Positions 28,101 to 35,314 of a stretch of DNA of 64,000 bases are shown here, in pieces. Both the position numbers and the translations under genes were made by a program. Origin of the DNA: Gammaproteobacteria bacterium (ex Lamellibrachia satsuma) (GTDB taxonomy: Bacteria; Pseudomonadota; Gammaproteobacteria; Chromatiales; Chromatiaceae); contig CP053680.1 in assembly GCA_019623805.1 (NCBI GenBank), positions 1,240,001-1,304,000 on the forward strand. The letters run 5' to 3'. The stretch's first letter is position 1. Each line of letters starts with the position of its first letter. The notes beneath the pieces are model-generated. The model was given only the letters and a program-made list of their open reading frames with translations. It was not told the origin of the DNA and did no database searches.

Positions 28101-30198
28101 GGAACCTCGCTATATTCGGCCACTCTGCGACCGGATCAAGCAGTTCCACTTCCAAGCCACCGAAGACCCCCAGGTGCTCCTTCCCGCAGAGGATCAGAGA
28201 GAGGCCGGCATCCTGAACCATGTAGCGCAGCCGCTCCTTAGGGTAGTGAGGATCCATCGGCACATAGGCTCCTCCCGCCTTGAGCACCCCCAGCAAGGCC
28301 ACTACCATCTCCGGAGAACGTTCCAGGGAGATGCCCACCGGCACATCCGGACCCACCCCTTGCCTGATCAAATATTGAGCAAGACGATTGGCCCGAAGAT
28401 CAAGCTCCTGATAGCTGAGAAGCTGATCCTGGAACACCAGGGCGGTGGATTCCCGAGCCTGCGCGGCCTGTTGGGCAAAGAGCTGATGGATGCAGTCATC
28501 GGCGGCATACGTCTTTGAGGTGTCGTTCCAATCTTGCAGCAGTTGCTTCCGTTCCTCCTGTGAAAGGATGGAATAGGTTCCCACTGCTCGCTCTTCGTTG
28601 CCACCAATCTGGCGTACCAACTCTTCAAACTGGGCCTGCATCCGGGTGATGATTTCACTACTGTAGACGGTGGTGTCGTAATGCCATTCCAGGGCACCAT
28701 CCTGACCAGGCACCACCAGCGCCAGCGGCAACCCATCGGTCAGCAACGCTTCCGCTTCGCCCCCCCGGATCACGGTGACCGGTAGCGGTGGTAAACCAGC
28801 TGCGTTCAACCTGCCTTCCAACCCCTTGACGCGAAGAGCCAGATCCCGAGAAAAGCCGTTGTGCTCACGCAACACCACCAGGGAGGACTCCAGCTGCTCG
28901 CAGAGCATACGCACGGACTCCACCTCGCGCAGATCTATCCGCCAAGGCACCAAGGGCGAGATAAGCCCCGCAGCTTTCCGCGCTTGAACCTGCAGGCGTT
29001 GATCGCTATACCCCAGATCGAACCGTTCATGGCCGGTGAGACGTGCGATATAGTGGGCGAACAGTGCTGCCAGGCGGTCGCCGCCGGGTGCTCCTGAGAG
29101 GGTCTGGGAACTGCTTTCATGCGTACTCCCACCTCGTTCTGCCGGTTTATGCCGGGCATAGGGGATGGCTGCCAGCTCCAACTGCTGCAGTTTACGCCGC
29201 CAGAAACGCTCGTCACGACAGACTGCCTCATCAACCTGCGTCACATCCTCGCGCAAGGAGTGGGAGAGAAAGGGCAATCGGTTCCCAACGCTCAAACCAG
29301 CCGCTTGTACCACTTCCAAAGGATTGCGGTTCTGATCCGCATAATCACGCAGTCCGGAGATTCGTACATCCCAGGATGCGGTGCTGATGCTGAGGCCTTG
29401 TTCTCCGATCTCCAGCAGAGTTCCCCCCGGCTGCTCCGAGGTACTCTGCAGCAGTTCAATATTCTCGGCCGCTAACGCCCATTCCCCCAGCCAGAGCTTG
29501 GGTAACGCCAGGGGGTTGTCATAGGCGCCAAAGTCGAGGGCACGGAAAATAGCCTCCAAAGCCTCGGCTTCAAGCTCGAAATCCAGTACCGCCGCCGCCT
29601 CAGGCCGCTTGCAGTAACCAAAATAGGATCGATGGCTCAGGTCCTGGGGTATTGGCTGCAGATTTTCTTCCAACACCGCCTGCACCAGCTCCTGAAAGCT
29701 ATCCAGCCCCGACTCGTAACACTTGGCATTCAGGGAGAGAGAGGTTTCAGTCACACTGATCGGAAATATGCGCTGAGTGAGAATATCTCCCTCGTCTACG
29801 CCCCCTGCAATCTGATGCCAGGTAACGCCGTGCTGCGACTCACGATTAAGGAGTGCCCAAGCCGGGGTATTGAGCCCCGCATAGCGGGGCAGCGGCCCGT
29901 CGTGGAAGTTGATCGCCATGCGCTGCGCGGACTCCACTGCAGCTTCGGGCAGTACGGACAGGTTGACGATACTGAAAAGGAAGTCGAAGGGCTTGTGGCG
30001 CAGGCGTTCCACCATGCTGCTATCGTTGTTGAAGCAGGGAATCTCCTGTTCCTCGCCCCAGGCTCTGACATCCGGGTCGCTGCTAAAAATACCGTATACA
30101 TCAAACCCCTGCTGTAAAAGATGTTCGACACAGCGAATTAGGAAGGATTCACCACCAATCACATAGCAACTTGAACGTCCTGCTACTTTCGCAGACAT
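22126..30198 (-). CDS. Hybrid NRPS with formyltransferase and monooxygenase-interrupted adenylation domain
   Basis: A 2690-residue non-ribosomal peptide synthetase. Rough domain order: formyltransferase 1-240 with the N97, H99, D138 triad (INFHDGPLPR, VDEGDIL); a condensation C-terminal half only, 325-540; adenylation 1, 555-1440, with YTSGSTGKPKG at 718, an inserted TIGR04020/MupA-Atu3671 luciferase-like monooxygenase at about 800-1150, then NMYGPTETT at 1235; carrier 1 with S1490; condensation 1610-2050 whose active site reads HQGANDS (H1745, Q1746, D1750) rather than HHxxxDG; adenylation 2, 2070-2560; carrier 2 with S2609. A short basic tail follows, with no thioesterase or reductase. Both pockets read D-I-L-Q-(M/L)-G-M-(I/V)-W, close to glycine codes by eye. 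AGGGGATA precedes the ATG. Confidence 0.93.
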   Translation of the reverse strand: MSAKVAGRSSCYVIGGESFLIRCVEHLLQQGFDVYGIFSSDPDVRAWGEEQEIPCFNNDSSMVERLRHKPFDFLFSIVNLSVLPEAAVESAQRMAINFHDGPLPRYAGLNTPAWALLNRESQHGVTWHQIAGGVDEGDILTQRIFPISVTETSLSLNAKCYESGLDSFQELVQAVLEENLQPIPQDLSHRSYFGYCKRPEAAAVLDFELEAEALEAIFRALDFGAYDNPLALPKLWLGEWALAAENIELLQSTSEQPGGTLLEIGEQGLSISTASWDVRISGLRDYADQNRNPLEVVQAAGLSVGNRLPFLSHSLREDVTQVDEAVCRDERFWRRKLQQLELAAIPYARHKPAERGGSTHESSSQTLSGAPGGDRLAALFAHYIARLTGHERFDLGYSDQRLQVQARKAAGLISPLVPWRIDLREVESVRMLCEQLESSLVVLREHNGFSRDLALRVKGLEGRLNAAGLPPLPVTVIRGGEAEALLTDGLPLALVVPGQDGALEWHYDTTVYSSEIITRMQAQFEELVRQIGGNEERAVGTYSILSQEERKQLLQDWNDTSKTYAADDCIHQLFAQQAAQARESTALVFQDQLLSYQELDLRANRLAQYLIRQGVGPDVPVGISLERSPEMVVALLGVLKAGGAYVPMDPHYPKERLRYMVQDAGLSLILCGKEHLGVFGGLEVELLDPVAEWPNIARFPGDAPQTGVRSSNLAYIIYTSGSTGKPKGVMVEHRNVVNFFTGMDDRIGADVGTWLAVTSISFDISVLELFWTLCRGFKVVLYGGDEDHLPTEALSSRYPDKSIDFSLFFWNYSSNEDIQTHSKYHLLMEAVKFGDGNGFTAAWTPERHFHSFGGLFPNPAVISAALAAVTNNIQLRSGSVVLPLHSPIRVAEDWSVVDNLSDGRVGIAIAAGWQPNDFAIKPENHANAKQVMMDSLEQVRQLWRGETVVFPGPKGDVEVTTQPRPVQDELPVWLTAAGNPETFRMAGEAGCGILTHLLGQSVEDVSKSIQLYRDAWKSAGHPGEGHVVIMLHTLIGEDEEAVKQAARGPMKSYLTSAATLVKAAAWHFPTFKDLSTRGVQTIDEFVDNISAEDFDDLLDFAFERYYRTSGLFGTPERALEMVDQLKEIGVDEIGCLVDYGVESEVVLDHLPFLNKVKEAAGRSNDETVDYSIAGLIRRNQVSHFQCTPSMATMLLNDIDARAALAGLDRMMVGGEAFPPSVAAELHQLVSGKVINMYGPTETTIWSTTHQLDGELEQVPIGRPISNTRIYLLDEQLQPTPASVPGELYIGGDGVVRGYLGQPELTAERFLPDPFSGQEGARIYRTGDLACYRKDGILDFLGRVDHQVKIRGHRIELGEIDAHLGLHPEVVECAVVDREDASGSRMLVAYLQSAHANPPEPEVLKRFLAEKLPSFMLPSLFVFLVVLPKTPNGKIDRKALPDPDSAQVASGAEYVAPRDALEEAVADIWQEVLLLDRIGINDNFFEHGGHSLTAAQLIARLRAIFGVQLPLRTMFEAPTIEQVAERLVADETHPGQVQEIAGWVQRIYSMSNEELATALQQQLRQSGDQEAVVVAAADADERAAQCEALLGLVQGSEGHQLLDFSDIPRTDAEQPRLSFSQQRMWFIDQLEPGAHYNDYFALELTGELDAEALERSLNDLVRRHDVLRTVFASEEGRPYQVIAEELQLPLEQHDLSDQVGTDQESSLQKQTAQQICMPLDLALGPVLRTLLFKLDAQHHLFLLIIHQGANDSWSLGVFMSELNALYNGYRQGREDVLSPPSLQYADFAEWQRERLSDETLVDSLTYWQERLAGELPVLDLPQDRPRLANQTFRGARIPVTLSQELTESLAVLGQTQGCTLYMTLLAGFKVLLSRYSRMDDIIVGSPIANRDHPQLESLLGMFVNNIVLRTDLSGTPDFNVLLSRVKETATGAYAHAELPFEKLVQALHLPVDMSHTPLFQVMFDFHNTPMPEIDMEGLAVNRRTLDAGMSRFDLTLELAEGADGVAGYFEYNPDLFDEVTIQAMSTHLHCLLEAVVTDPTVAIPALPMLSPEEKTRLVDDWNETDVELAGSAGFHHLFEQQVAQAPDEVAVIFGESQLTYRELNVRSNQLAHYLRTLKVGPDVLVGLCLERSVDMLVALLGVLKAGGAYLPLDPDYPADRIGYILDDADVALLLTHRSLLEKLPACKANVLAIDAEKDLIRKLGADTPEPLETADNLAYVIYTSGSTGRPKGVQVQHQAVSNFLTSMAKCPGIDVNDVVLALTTLSFDIAVLELYLPLIVGAKVVIASREQALDGRDLKDLMQDHGVSLMQATPATWRLLVDSGWQGDAGLKVLCGGEALSQGLARDLVRLTGGVWNMYGPTETTVWSTCFHITSEEEPIRIGRPIDNTRLYVLDQYQQLVPVGVHGELYIGGLGVTRGYLGRPELTEERFVEDPFSGDGTMMYRTGDLVRYRVDGELEYLNRLDNQVKVRGFRIELGEIESVLAEYGKVKRSVVDVREVRLGDRRLAAYYELEAGTHTTPTELRKHLRAELPDYMIPQHFVELDELPLTPNGKVDRKALPAPFASAAIEETFEAPKTALEQGLAAIWQEVIGIDQVGLHDNFFDLGGHSLLAMQVVAKAQEQLGTKLSLRSLVSDSLSQISAGLEPVLTGGPEEVQKSEEPSEESVSFAGRDNRAERGVLGRIKSKLFKD

Positions 30199-30351
30199 GT
30201 CTATCCCCTTTTTTTCTTATAATTAATGGCTATTGAGGTTAACCAAAGCTAAAAACCAATACAAGCAAGACGAATCTGTCCTAACCAGCCTAGGCCCTGA
30301 AGTTACCAGTAAATGAGCTATCTTTCATACGCAGATAGTCAAACTTGCGAC

Positions 30352-31713
30352 CTATGGCGTCGTTTCTTCACCATCCCAAAGAATCAGCTCCTCGATCCGC
30401 TGCGTCATTCGCGCGATCTGAGGCCAGTTGTGCGCGACGATATCCTGGGAGTGGGCCAGGTTGTTACGCAGTGACTCCAACTCCTTGACCACATTCTTGG
30501 CCGTGCGGCGACTGTCGAATCCAAGGGATTGCAGTTGACTGTCATCGGTGATCAGGATCTTGGCCTTGTCGGAAAATTGCAGACAGTCCAGAAGACGGCC
30601 GGACTGGCCTCTGCGGGTGCGCTCCTGCTGCATCTTAAGCGCCTTCGCTAGGCGTGACTCGCTCAACTGCTCACGCCAAAGATCATCCGGAAAGATTCTC
30701 TCGATCCTTTCCACCAGATTCATCTCTATGATGGTGACCATGCCAAACAACCACATGCGCACGATCGGTTTCTGTATATGCTCCCGCAAAATAATGCCGG
30801 AAACGCCGCCCACCATGGAGACGAAGCAGCTCTCATGCCGGGTCAGGACATGTATCACATCGGAAAGTGATGCATTCTCACGCAGCACCTGTCCCCGGGC
30901 AAATGAGCGGTGGTGATCCCTGCAAAAGCCGGAGAGCAGATCCACTTCATGAATATATCCGCTGACTAATCCGTCATCCCGCAGCCCGGCTACTGACCAG
31001 CCATTTTTCTGCAATATCTTGCGCACAGATTTTGCCGACGTTTCCGCATCGAATGAAGCCAGGGGCTCGGCAATATCCCGCGCAGAGAACGACTTGGTAA
31101 ACAGCCGCAAGGCACGTCCCTGTTCAAAATTCTGACCAAAACCGGTACGTATAGGCGCCGCTATTGAGTTTGACACTGCGGCGGGGTCGTGGCCGATCTT
31201 CTCTTGACAGCGCACCCAGACTTTACGGGCCTGCTTTTTCAACCGCTCATCGCCTTCTTCAAGAACATCGAGCAGCGCCGCCATCTCCGCCAGGTAGACA
31301 CGTCCAAAGCGGAGATCATGCTTGCAGATATCCCGGCAGTTGTCGGTAAGATCTGCCAATTTGATGGTCTTCGCCCGAACCGATGCCTTTGCCGTATGGT
31401 CCCGATCGATCGCCTTACGCACCGCCCGGTTGCCGTCACTGGCACGACTGATGTCCGTCAGATCGGATACCAGGGCCGCCACATCCGGACCAAAGGCCGT
31501 TTCAATATCGCGCACCGTGGCAGTGGTGTCCTCTACCGTGTCATGCAGCCAGGCCGCTGCAATCATGTGCTCATCATCGGTGACCTCAGACACGATCTCA
31601 GCCACCGCCCGCAGATGGACATCGTAGGGTTGGTTGGAATATTTACGCCGCTGATCGATACGCGCATGGGCCTGGGTGGCATAGAGTGCCGCCCGTTCAA
31701 CCAGGTCACTCAT
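30352..31713 (-). CDS. SpoT-type HD hydrolase with CBS-like region
   Basis: A 453-residue cytosolic protein. The N-terminal 190 residues form a RelA/SpoT-like HD domain: HLRAVAEIV, AAWLHDTVEDT with the HDxxED metal motif, and KLADLTDN. The middle (about 240-350) looks like a CBS pair (SVAGLRDDGLVSGYIHEVDLL), and the C-terminus is helical. No synthetase domain is present, so it may hydrolyse (p)ppGpp or another nucleotide. The start is set at 31713, 5 bp after the stop of the sensor kinase; an ATG further upstream would run back into that gene. Co-expression with the kinase is likely. Confidence 0.8.
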   Translation of the reverse strand: MSDLVERAALYATQAHARIDQRRKYSNQPYDVHLRAVAEIVSEVTDDEHMIAAAWLHDTVEDTTATVRDIETAFGPDVAALVSDLTDISRASDGNRAVRKAIDRDHTAKASVRAKTIKLADLTDNCRDICKHDLRFGRVYLAEMAALLDVLEEGDERLKKQARKVWVRCQEKIGHDPAAVSNSIAAPIRTGFGQNFEQGRALRLFTKSFSARDIAEPLASFDAETSAKSVRKILQKNGWSVAGLRDDGLVSGYIHEVDLLSGFCRDHHRSFARGQVLRENASLSDVIHVLTRHESCFVSMVGGVSGIILREHIQKPIVRMWLFGMVTIIEMNLVERIERIFPDDLWREQLSESRLAKALKMQQERTRRGQSGRLLDCLQFSDKAKILITDDSQLQSLGFDSRRTAKNVVKELESLRNNLAHSQDIVAHNWPQIARMTQRIEELILWDGEETTP

Positions 31714-31718
31714 AACAT

Positions 31719-33794
31719 CTACCCATATTCCTGCGTCTGCACATATCTGGAGATCACCAAATCCAACTGTTCCGGCTCTACCGGTTTGTTGATAAAGCCA
31801 TCCATCCCGACCTCGTGACACTGTTCTATAACATCCTCTGCGGCATTGGCAGTGAGCGCCAAAATCGGCATGTGCAGTCCCTCGGGCTCCTGCTCACGGT
31901 AGAGACGGGTGAAATCAAAGCCATCCAGATGCGGCATACGAAGATCGATAAAGGCCAGATGAAATTCGTTACCCGTCGCCGCCTCCAGCGCCTGTCTTCC
32001 ATCAATGGCATGAATCACCCGGTGCCCCTTCTGAACCAATAGCGTCGTCAGCACCTTCGCAGCAATCGAATTATCTTCCGCCAACAGAATATTTACGCCG
32101 CTGTCTTCAGCACGCTGGCCTCCACGTTTGGGAAATGCCGCCTCATCCTCACCGCTCGCACTCTCCCCTCGCAGCGCCCGCACTGCGGCTTGCGCAAGCT
32201 GATCGACAAGAAAAGGCTTCAGTAATACCGGGATCGCCCGTGTCGGCAGATTCACCTTGCGCCCTCGATAGCCGGCAAACAGCACCGGAGGTTGTCCGGT
32301 CACGTAATCATCGAGCTGGTTCAGCACGCTCTCCGGATCTATACCATTGACCGAATCACAGAGCAGGATCAGCTCCCAGGCCTGCTTTGGCATCTGCTTC
32401 AGTGAATCTACGCTGGAGACCGCTGTTACCTCCATGCCCAACTCCGTCACCACCTCGCTGTATACGGCCCTCCCCTTATCGCTGGCTTCAAGCAGTAGAC
32501 AGCGGCGGCCGGACAATACAGGGGGATTAACCCCAACTTTGCTGCCATCCTTCGGCAGCAGGGGGAGTTTTACCCAAAAACAGGTTCCCACACCCAGTCG
32601 ACTTCTGACCCCGATATCCCCCCCCATCAAGCGCGTCAGGTCGCGAGCCACCGTGGTTCCAAGGCCTGTACCACCGAAGCGACGGCTGGTCGACACATCC
32701 GCCTGCCAGAATATCTCGAATATATTCTCCAGCTTCTCAGCCGGGATGCCGATCCCGGTGTCCTCCACCTCAAGCCGAACATGCGGCACCGTTACCTTCT
32801 CGTCACCCGTCGCCAGCAAGACACGCAGGATCACCTCTCCCTCATCCGTGAACTTGATCGCATTACCCACTAGATTGAAGAGAATCTGAGAGAGCCGCAG
32901 TTCATCTCCCAATAACTCTCTGGGTAGCCGCGCATCCACCTGACAGATCAACTCAACCTGCTTCTCCTGCGCCTCTGTTGCCAGGGTTGAAGTGACACCA
33001 CGCAGCAGATCCCGGACTTCAAAGGCACTGCTTTCCAGCTCCAGCTTGTTGGCATCGATCTTGGAAAAATCGAGGATATCCCCAATCAATGCCCGCAACA
33101 GATGAGCAGAGGCCTTGATTGAGTGCAGATACTCCTGCTGTTCTGAATCCAGGCGGGTGGATTGCATCAACCGCGACATACCAATCACCCCAATCAAAGG
33201 GGTACGCAGTTCATGGGTCATGGTGGCAAGAAAATCCCCCCGTGCCTTGTTTGCCTGTTCCGCCTCCTGCCGCGCCTCATGCAGCTTGCGCAGCAGGGAG
33301 TATTGGTACATCGGCAGCACCACCAGCAGCAGCAGGAAAAAAAAGGCCTCGAAGGTGTGCTGCTGCCACTCATCCAGGGCGACCAACACAACATTGTAGG
33401 CGAAGACGCTAAGGATGGAAGCGACCTTCAACAGCCGCTTGCCATAGCGGGTTCCGTAGGAGACGAAGATCCAGATGTAGAGCAGATAGAAGGGGCTGAT
33501 TGCCTCGTTGGTGAGAAATATTGCCAGACTGACGGCTACGATATCGGAAACAACTGTGACGTAGCGACGCGCCGGCATCTCCGGCACATAGTAGATACTG
33601 ACCAGCAGGCCCAGAAAGACCAGCATGAAGAAACCGAAAAAGAGATAGTACTGCCCGACATCGACCACATAGTAGTCGGTCCAGGCGCCAAGCCCGATAT
33701 AACCGACACTGAAGCCCCAGATCGCCAGCCTCACCCAGGCCGACTGGTACTCCGAATTGCGCAGCAACTCCCTGGAAAAAAGGCGAGACAACAT
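31719..33794 (-). CDS. RpfC-like hybrid sensor histidine kinase
   Basis: A 691-residue inner-membrane kinase. The N-terminal 165 residues hold five or more hydrophobic segments resembling the sensor of RpfC. The phosphorylated His is H194 in ATMTHELRTPL; the ATPase boxes are NLVGNAIKFTDEG, VEDTGIGIP and FGGTGLGTTV. A degenerate receiver-like region spans about 425-560, and a complete receiver lies at the end with the phosphate-accepting D617 in AFIDLRMPHLDG. Unlike RpfC there is no C-terminal HPt domain, so phosphate must pass to a separate protein. The HD protein follows 5 bp downstream. Confidence 0.9.
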   Translation of the reverse strand: MLSRLFSRELLRNSEYQSAWVRLAIWGFSVGYIGLGAWTDYYVVDVGQYYLFFGFFMLVFLGLLVSIYYVPEMPARRYVTVVSDIVAVSLAIFLTNEAISPFYLLYIWIFVSYGTRYGKRLLKVASILSVFAYNVVLVALDEWQQHTFEAFFFLLLLVVLPMYQYSLLRKLHEARQEAEQANKARGDFLATMTHELRTPLIGVIGMSRLMQSTRLDSEQQEYLHSIKASAHLLRALIGDILDFSKIDANKLELESSAFEVRDLLRGVTSTLATEAQEKQVELICQVDARLPRELLGDELRLSQILFNLVGNAIKFTDEGEVILRVLLATGDEKVTVPHVRLEVEDTGIGIPAEKLENIFEIFWQADVSTSRRFGGTGLGTTVARDLTRLMGGDIGVRSRLGVGTCFWVKLPLLPKDGSKVGVNPPVLSGRRCLLLEASDKGRAVYSEVVTELGMEVTAVSSVDSLKQMPKQAWELILLCDSVNGIDPESVLNQLDDYVTGQPPVLFAGYRGRKVNLPTRAIPVLLKPFLVDQLAQAAVRALRGESASGEDEAAFPKRGGQRAEDSGVNILLAEDNSIAAKVLTTLLVQKGHRVIHAIDGRQALEAATGNEFHLAFIDLRMPHLDGFDFTRLYREQEPEGLHMPILALTANAAEDVIEQCHEVGMDGFINKPVEPEQLDLVISRYVQTQEYG

Positions 33795-33959
33795 CTATTT
33801 TATTCCCTATTCATTCTCAATAAAGAGATGTTTTTCTTTCAGATTGATCAAGAAAAACCTCCATCTGCCGAAAGCTAACATAGATTGCTGCTGCTGTCCG
33901 TCCAATGCGGGAAACAGACAGCAGCCAGTCCAGGATCAGGCAAGGAGCAGTAAATCAGT

Positions 33960-34352
33960 ATGTATATCAAGAAACCCTTTCAACACGATAACGACGGACA
34001 AAAGACAGAGGATGACCGCCGCCAGATCAAACGGCGCCACCTCATCTACTATCTGCGTGTCTGGGATACCGATTACGAGCAGCTGCTTGGGCATGTTGTC
34101 GACATATCGAGCGAGGGATTGATGCTGCTCAGTGACCAGAAAATCCCCAAAGACAAAGAGTTTTCGATGGAGATCCGGCTGCCGGATATCGAAGGTAACC
34201 CGCAAAAGATTGATTTCCGGGCAGCCTGCCGCTGGAGTAGCAACGACATCAACCGGTCATTCTATGATTCTGGTTTTAGCTTCCTGAACAGCGCCCCTGA
34301 GGCGATCGATACCGTACGGCAGTTGATCAAGGAGTATGGTTTCAAGGACTGA
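33960..34352 (+). CDS. PilZ-domain protein
   Basis: A 130-residue single-domain protein. The cyclic-di-GMP binding residues are present: RRQIKRRHLIYYL (the RxxxR motif near residue 21) and VVDISSEGLML (the DxSxxG motif near residue 48). It probably couples cyclic-di-GMP to motility, pili or surface behaviour. AAGGAG lies 12 nt before the ATG. It is divergent from the sensor kinase and converges on the Nudix gene with 13 bp between stops. Confidence 0.9.
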   Translation: MYIKKPFQHDNDGQKTEDDRRQIKRRHLIYYLRVWDTDYEQLLGHVVDISSEGLMLLSDQKIPKDKEFSMEIRLPDIEGNPQKIDFRAACRWSSNDINRSFYDSGFSFLNSAPEAIDTVRQLIKEYGFKD

Positions 34353-34365
34353 GACCCAGGACTTT

Positions 34366-35310
34366 TCAGTTTTCCGGCCACAATCCACCGATAGCCGCAA
34401 TACCTTGGGCACCACGCCGCCTTGCCTCAACCATCGCTTCCAACCGCATCCCCCCCAGCGCATAGACTGGAAGATTCGCTTGATCAACCCACGCCTCAAA
34501 CTGATCCCACCCCAAAGGCTCCGCATCAGGATGGCTGGCCGTCGGCAGCACGGGTGACAGTAGCGCGTAGTCCAGTCCCAGGTCGACAGCGCGGGCAAGT
34601 TCCTCCGGATCATGACAGGAAGCCCCCACCAGGCCTGCGTTCACTGGACGTCGTTGTTGTGACATCAATGCATGTCGATTGAGATGCAGACCATCTGCCA
34701 GCCCGGCCCAGTCCAGGACGCTGTCCGGGCGATTCAGAATGAGGCGGGCACCCACATTTCCAGTAGTTTTCCTGGCTGCATCGACCAGCTCCCGGTAATC
34801 CTGATCGGATAGTTCATGGGCGCGCAACTGGACGATACGCACGCCCTGTTGCAAAACATGCTCAAGACGCCGCAGAAACTGTTCCGGCCGTGATGAATCT
34901 GCGCCGGTGATGAGGTAACGGGAAGGCAGCTGAAGCGCCGTAATTACAGGGCGATCCGCCGCAGGAAATACCTCAGGGCGCATCTCCTGGGGTCTGCACC
35001 AACGAAGCGGCTGACCCTCGACACCCCGGGGCGTTCCCTCAAAGGCACTCACACGGTGGACATCAAGGAGCACGGAACGATTTTCATAGTGATGGGTGAT
35101 GCGGATCAGTGGTTCAGAGCGCAGCGGCCGGACGTCGAGCTCCTCCAGCAGCTCCCGTTCCAGCGCCTGCAGCGGAGACTCACCCGCTTCCAGTTTGCCG
35201 CCGGGGAACTCCCAGAGCCCGCCCTGATGCACCTGTTCCGGACGCCGGGCGATCAAAATGCGGCCCTGGTCATCCTCGATAGCTGCGGCGGCGACGTGGA
35301 TCAGCATCAA
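34366..35310 (-). CDS. Nudix hydrolase fused to a ThiE-like domain
   Basis: A 314-residue two-domain protein. Residues 1-130 are a MutT-type Nudix domain with the complete box GGKLEAGESPLQALERELLEEL, which hydrolyses oxidised or modified nucleoside triphosphates. Residues 132-314 are a thiamine-phosphate-synthase barrel (IVQLRAHEL, GLHLNRHAL, SPVLPTASHP). In this barrel the Lys of the QLRxK motif appears as His and the usual Asp pair is altered, so ThiE activity is doubtful. The fusion is common in gammaproteobacteria next to argJ and secA, as here. Confidence 0.9.
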   Translation of the reverse strand: MMLIHVAAAAIEDDQGRILIARRPEQVHQGGLWEFPGGKLEAGESPLQALERELLEELDVRPLRSEPLIRITHHYENRSVLLDVHRVSAFEGTPRGVEGQPLRWCRPQEMRPEVFPAADRPVITALQLPSRYLITGADSSRPEQFLRRLEHVLQQGVRIVQLRAHELSDQDYRELVDAARKTTGNVGARLILNRPDSVLDWAGLADGLHLNRHALMSQQRRPVNAGLVGASCHDPEELARAVDLGLDYALLSPVLPTASHPDAEPLGWDQFEAWVDQANLPVYALGGMRLEAMVEARRRGAQGIAAIGGLWPEN

Positions 35311-35314
35311 TCCA

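Noticed and set aside
33162-33878. 238-codon plus-strand frame opposite the sensor kinase N-terminus
   Set aside because: Antisense to the membrane-sensor coding region, Gln/Asp-rich shadow composition.
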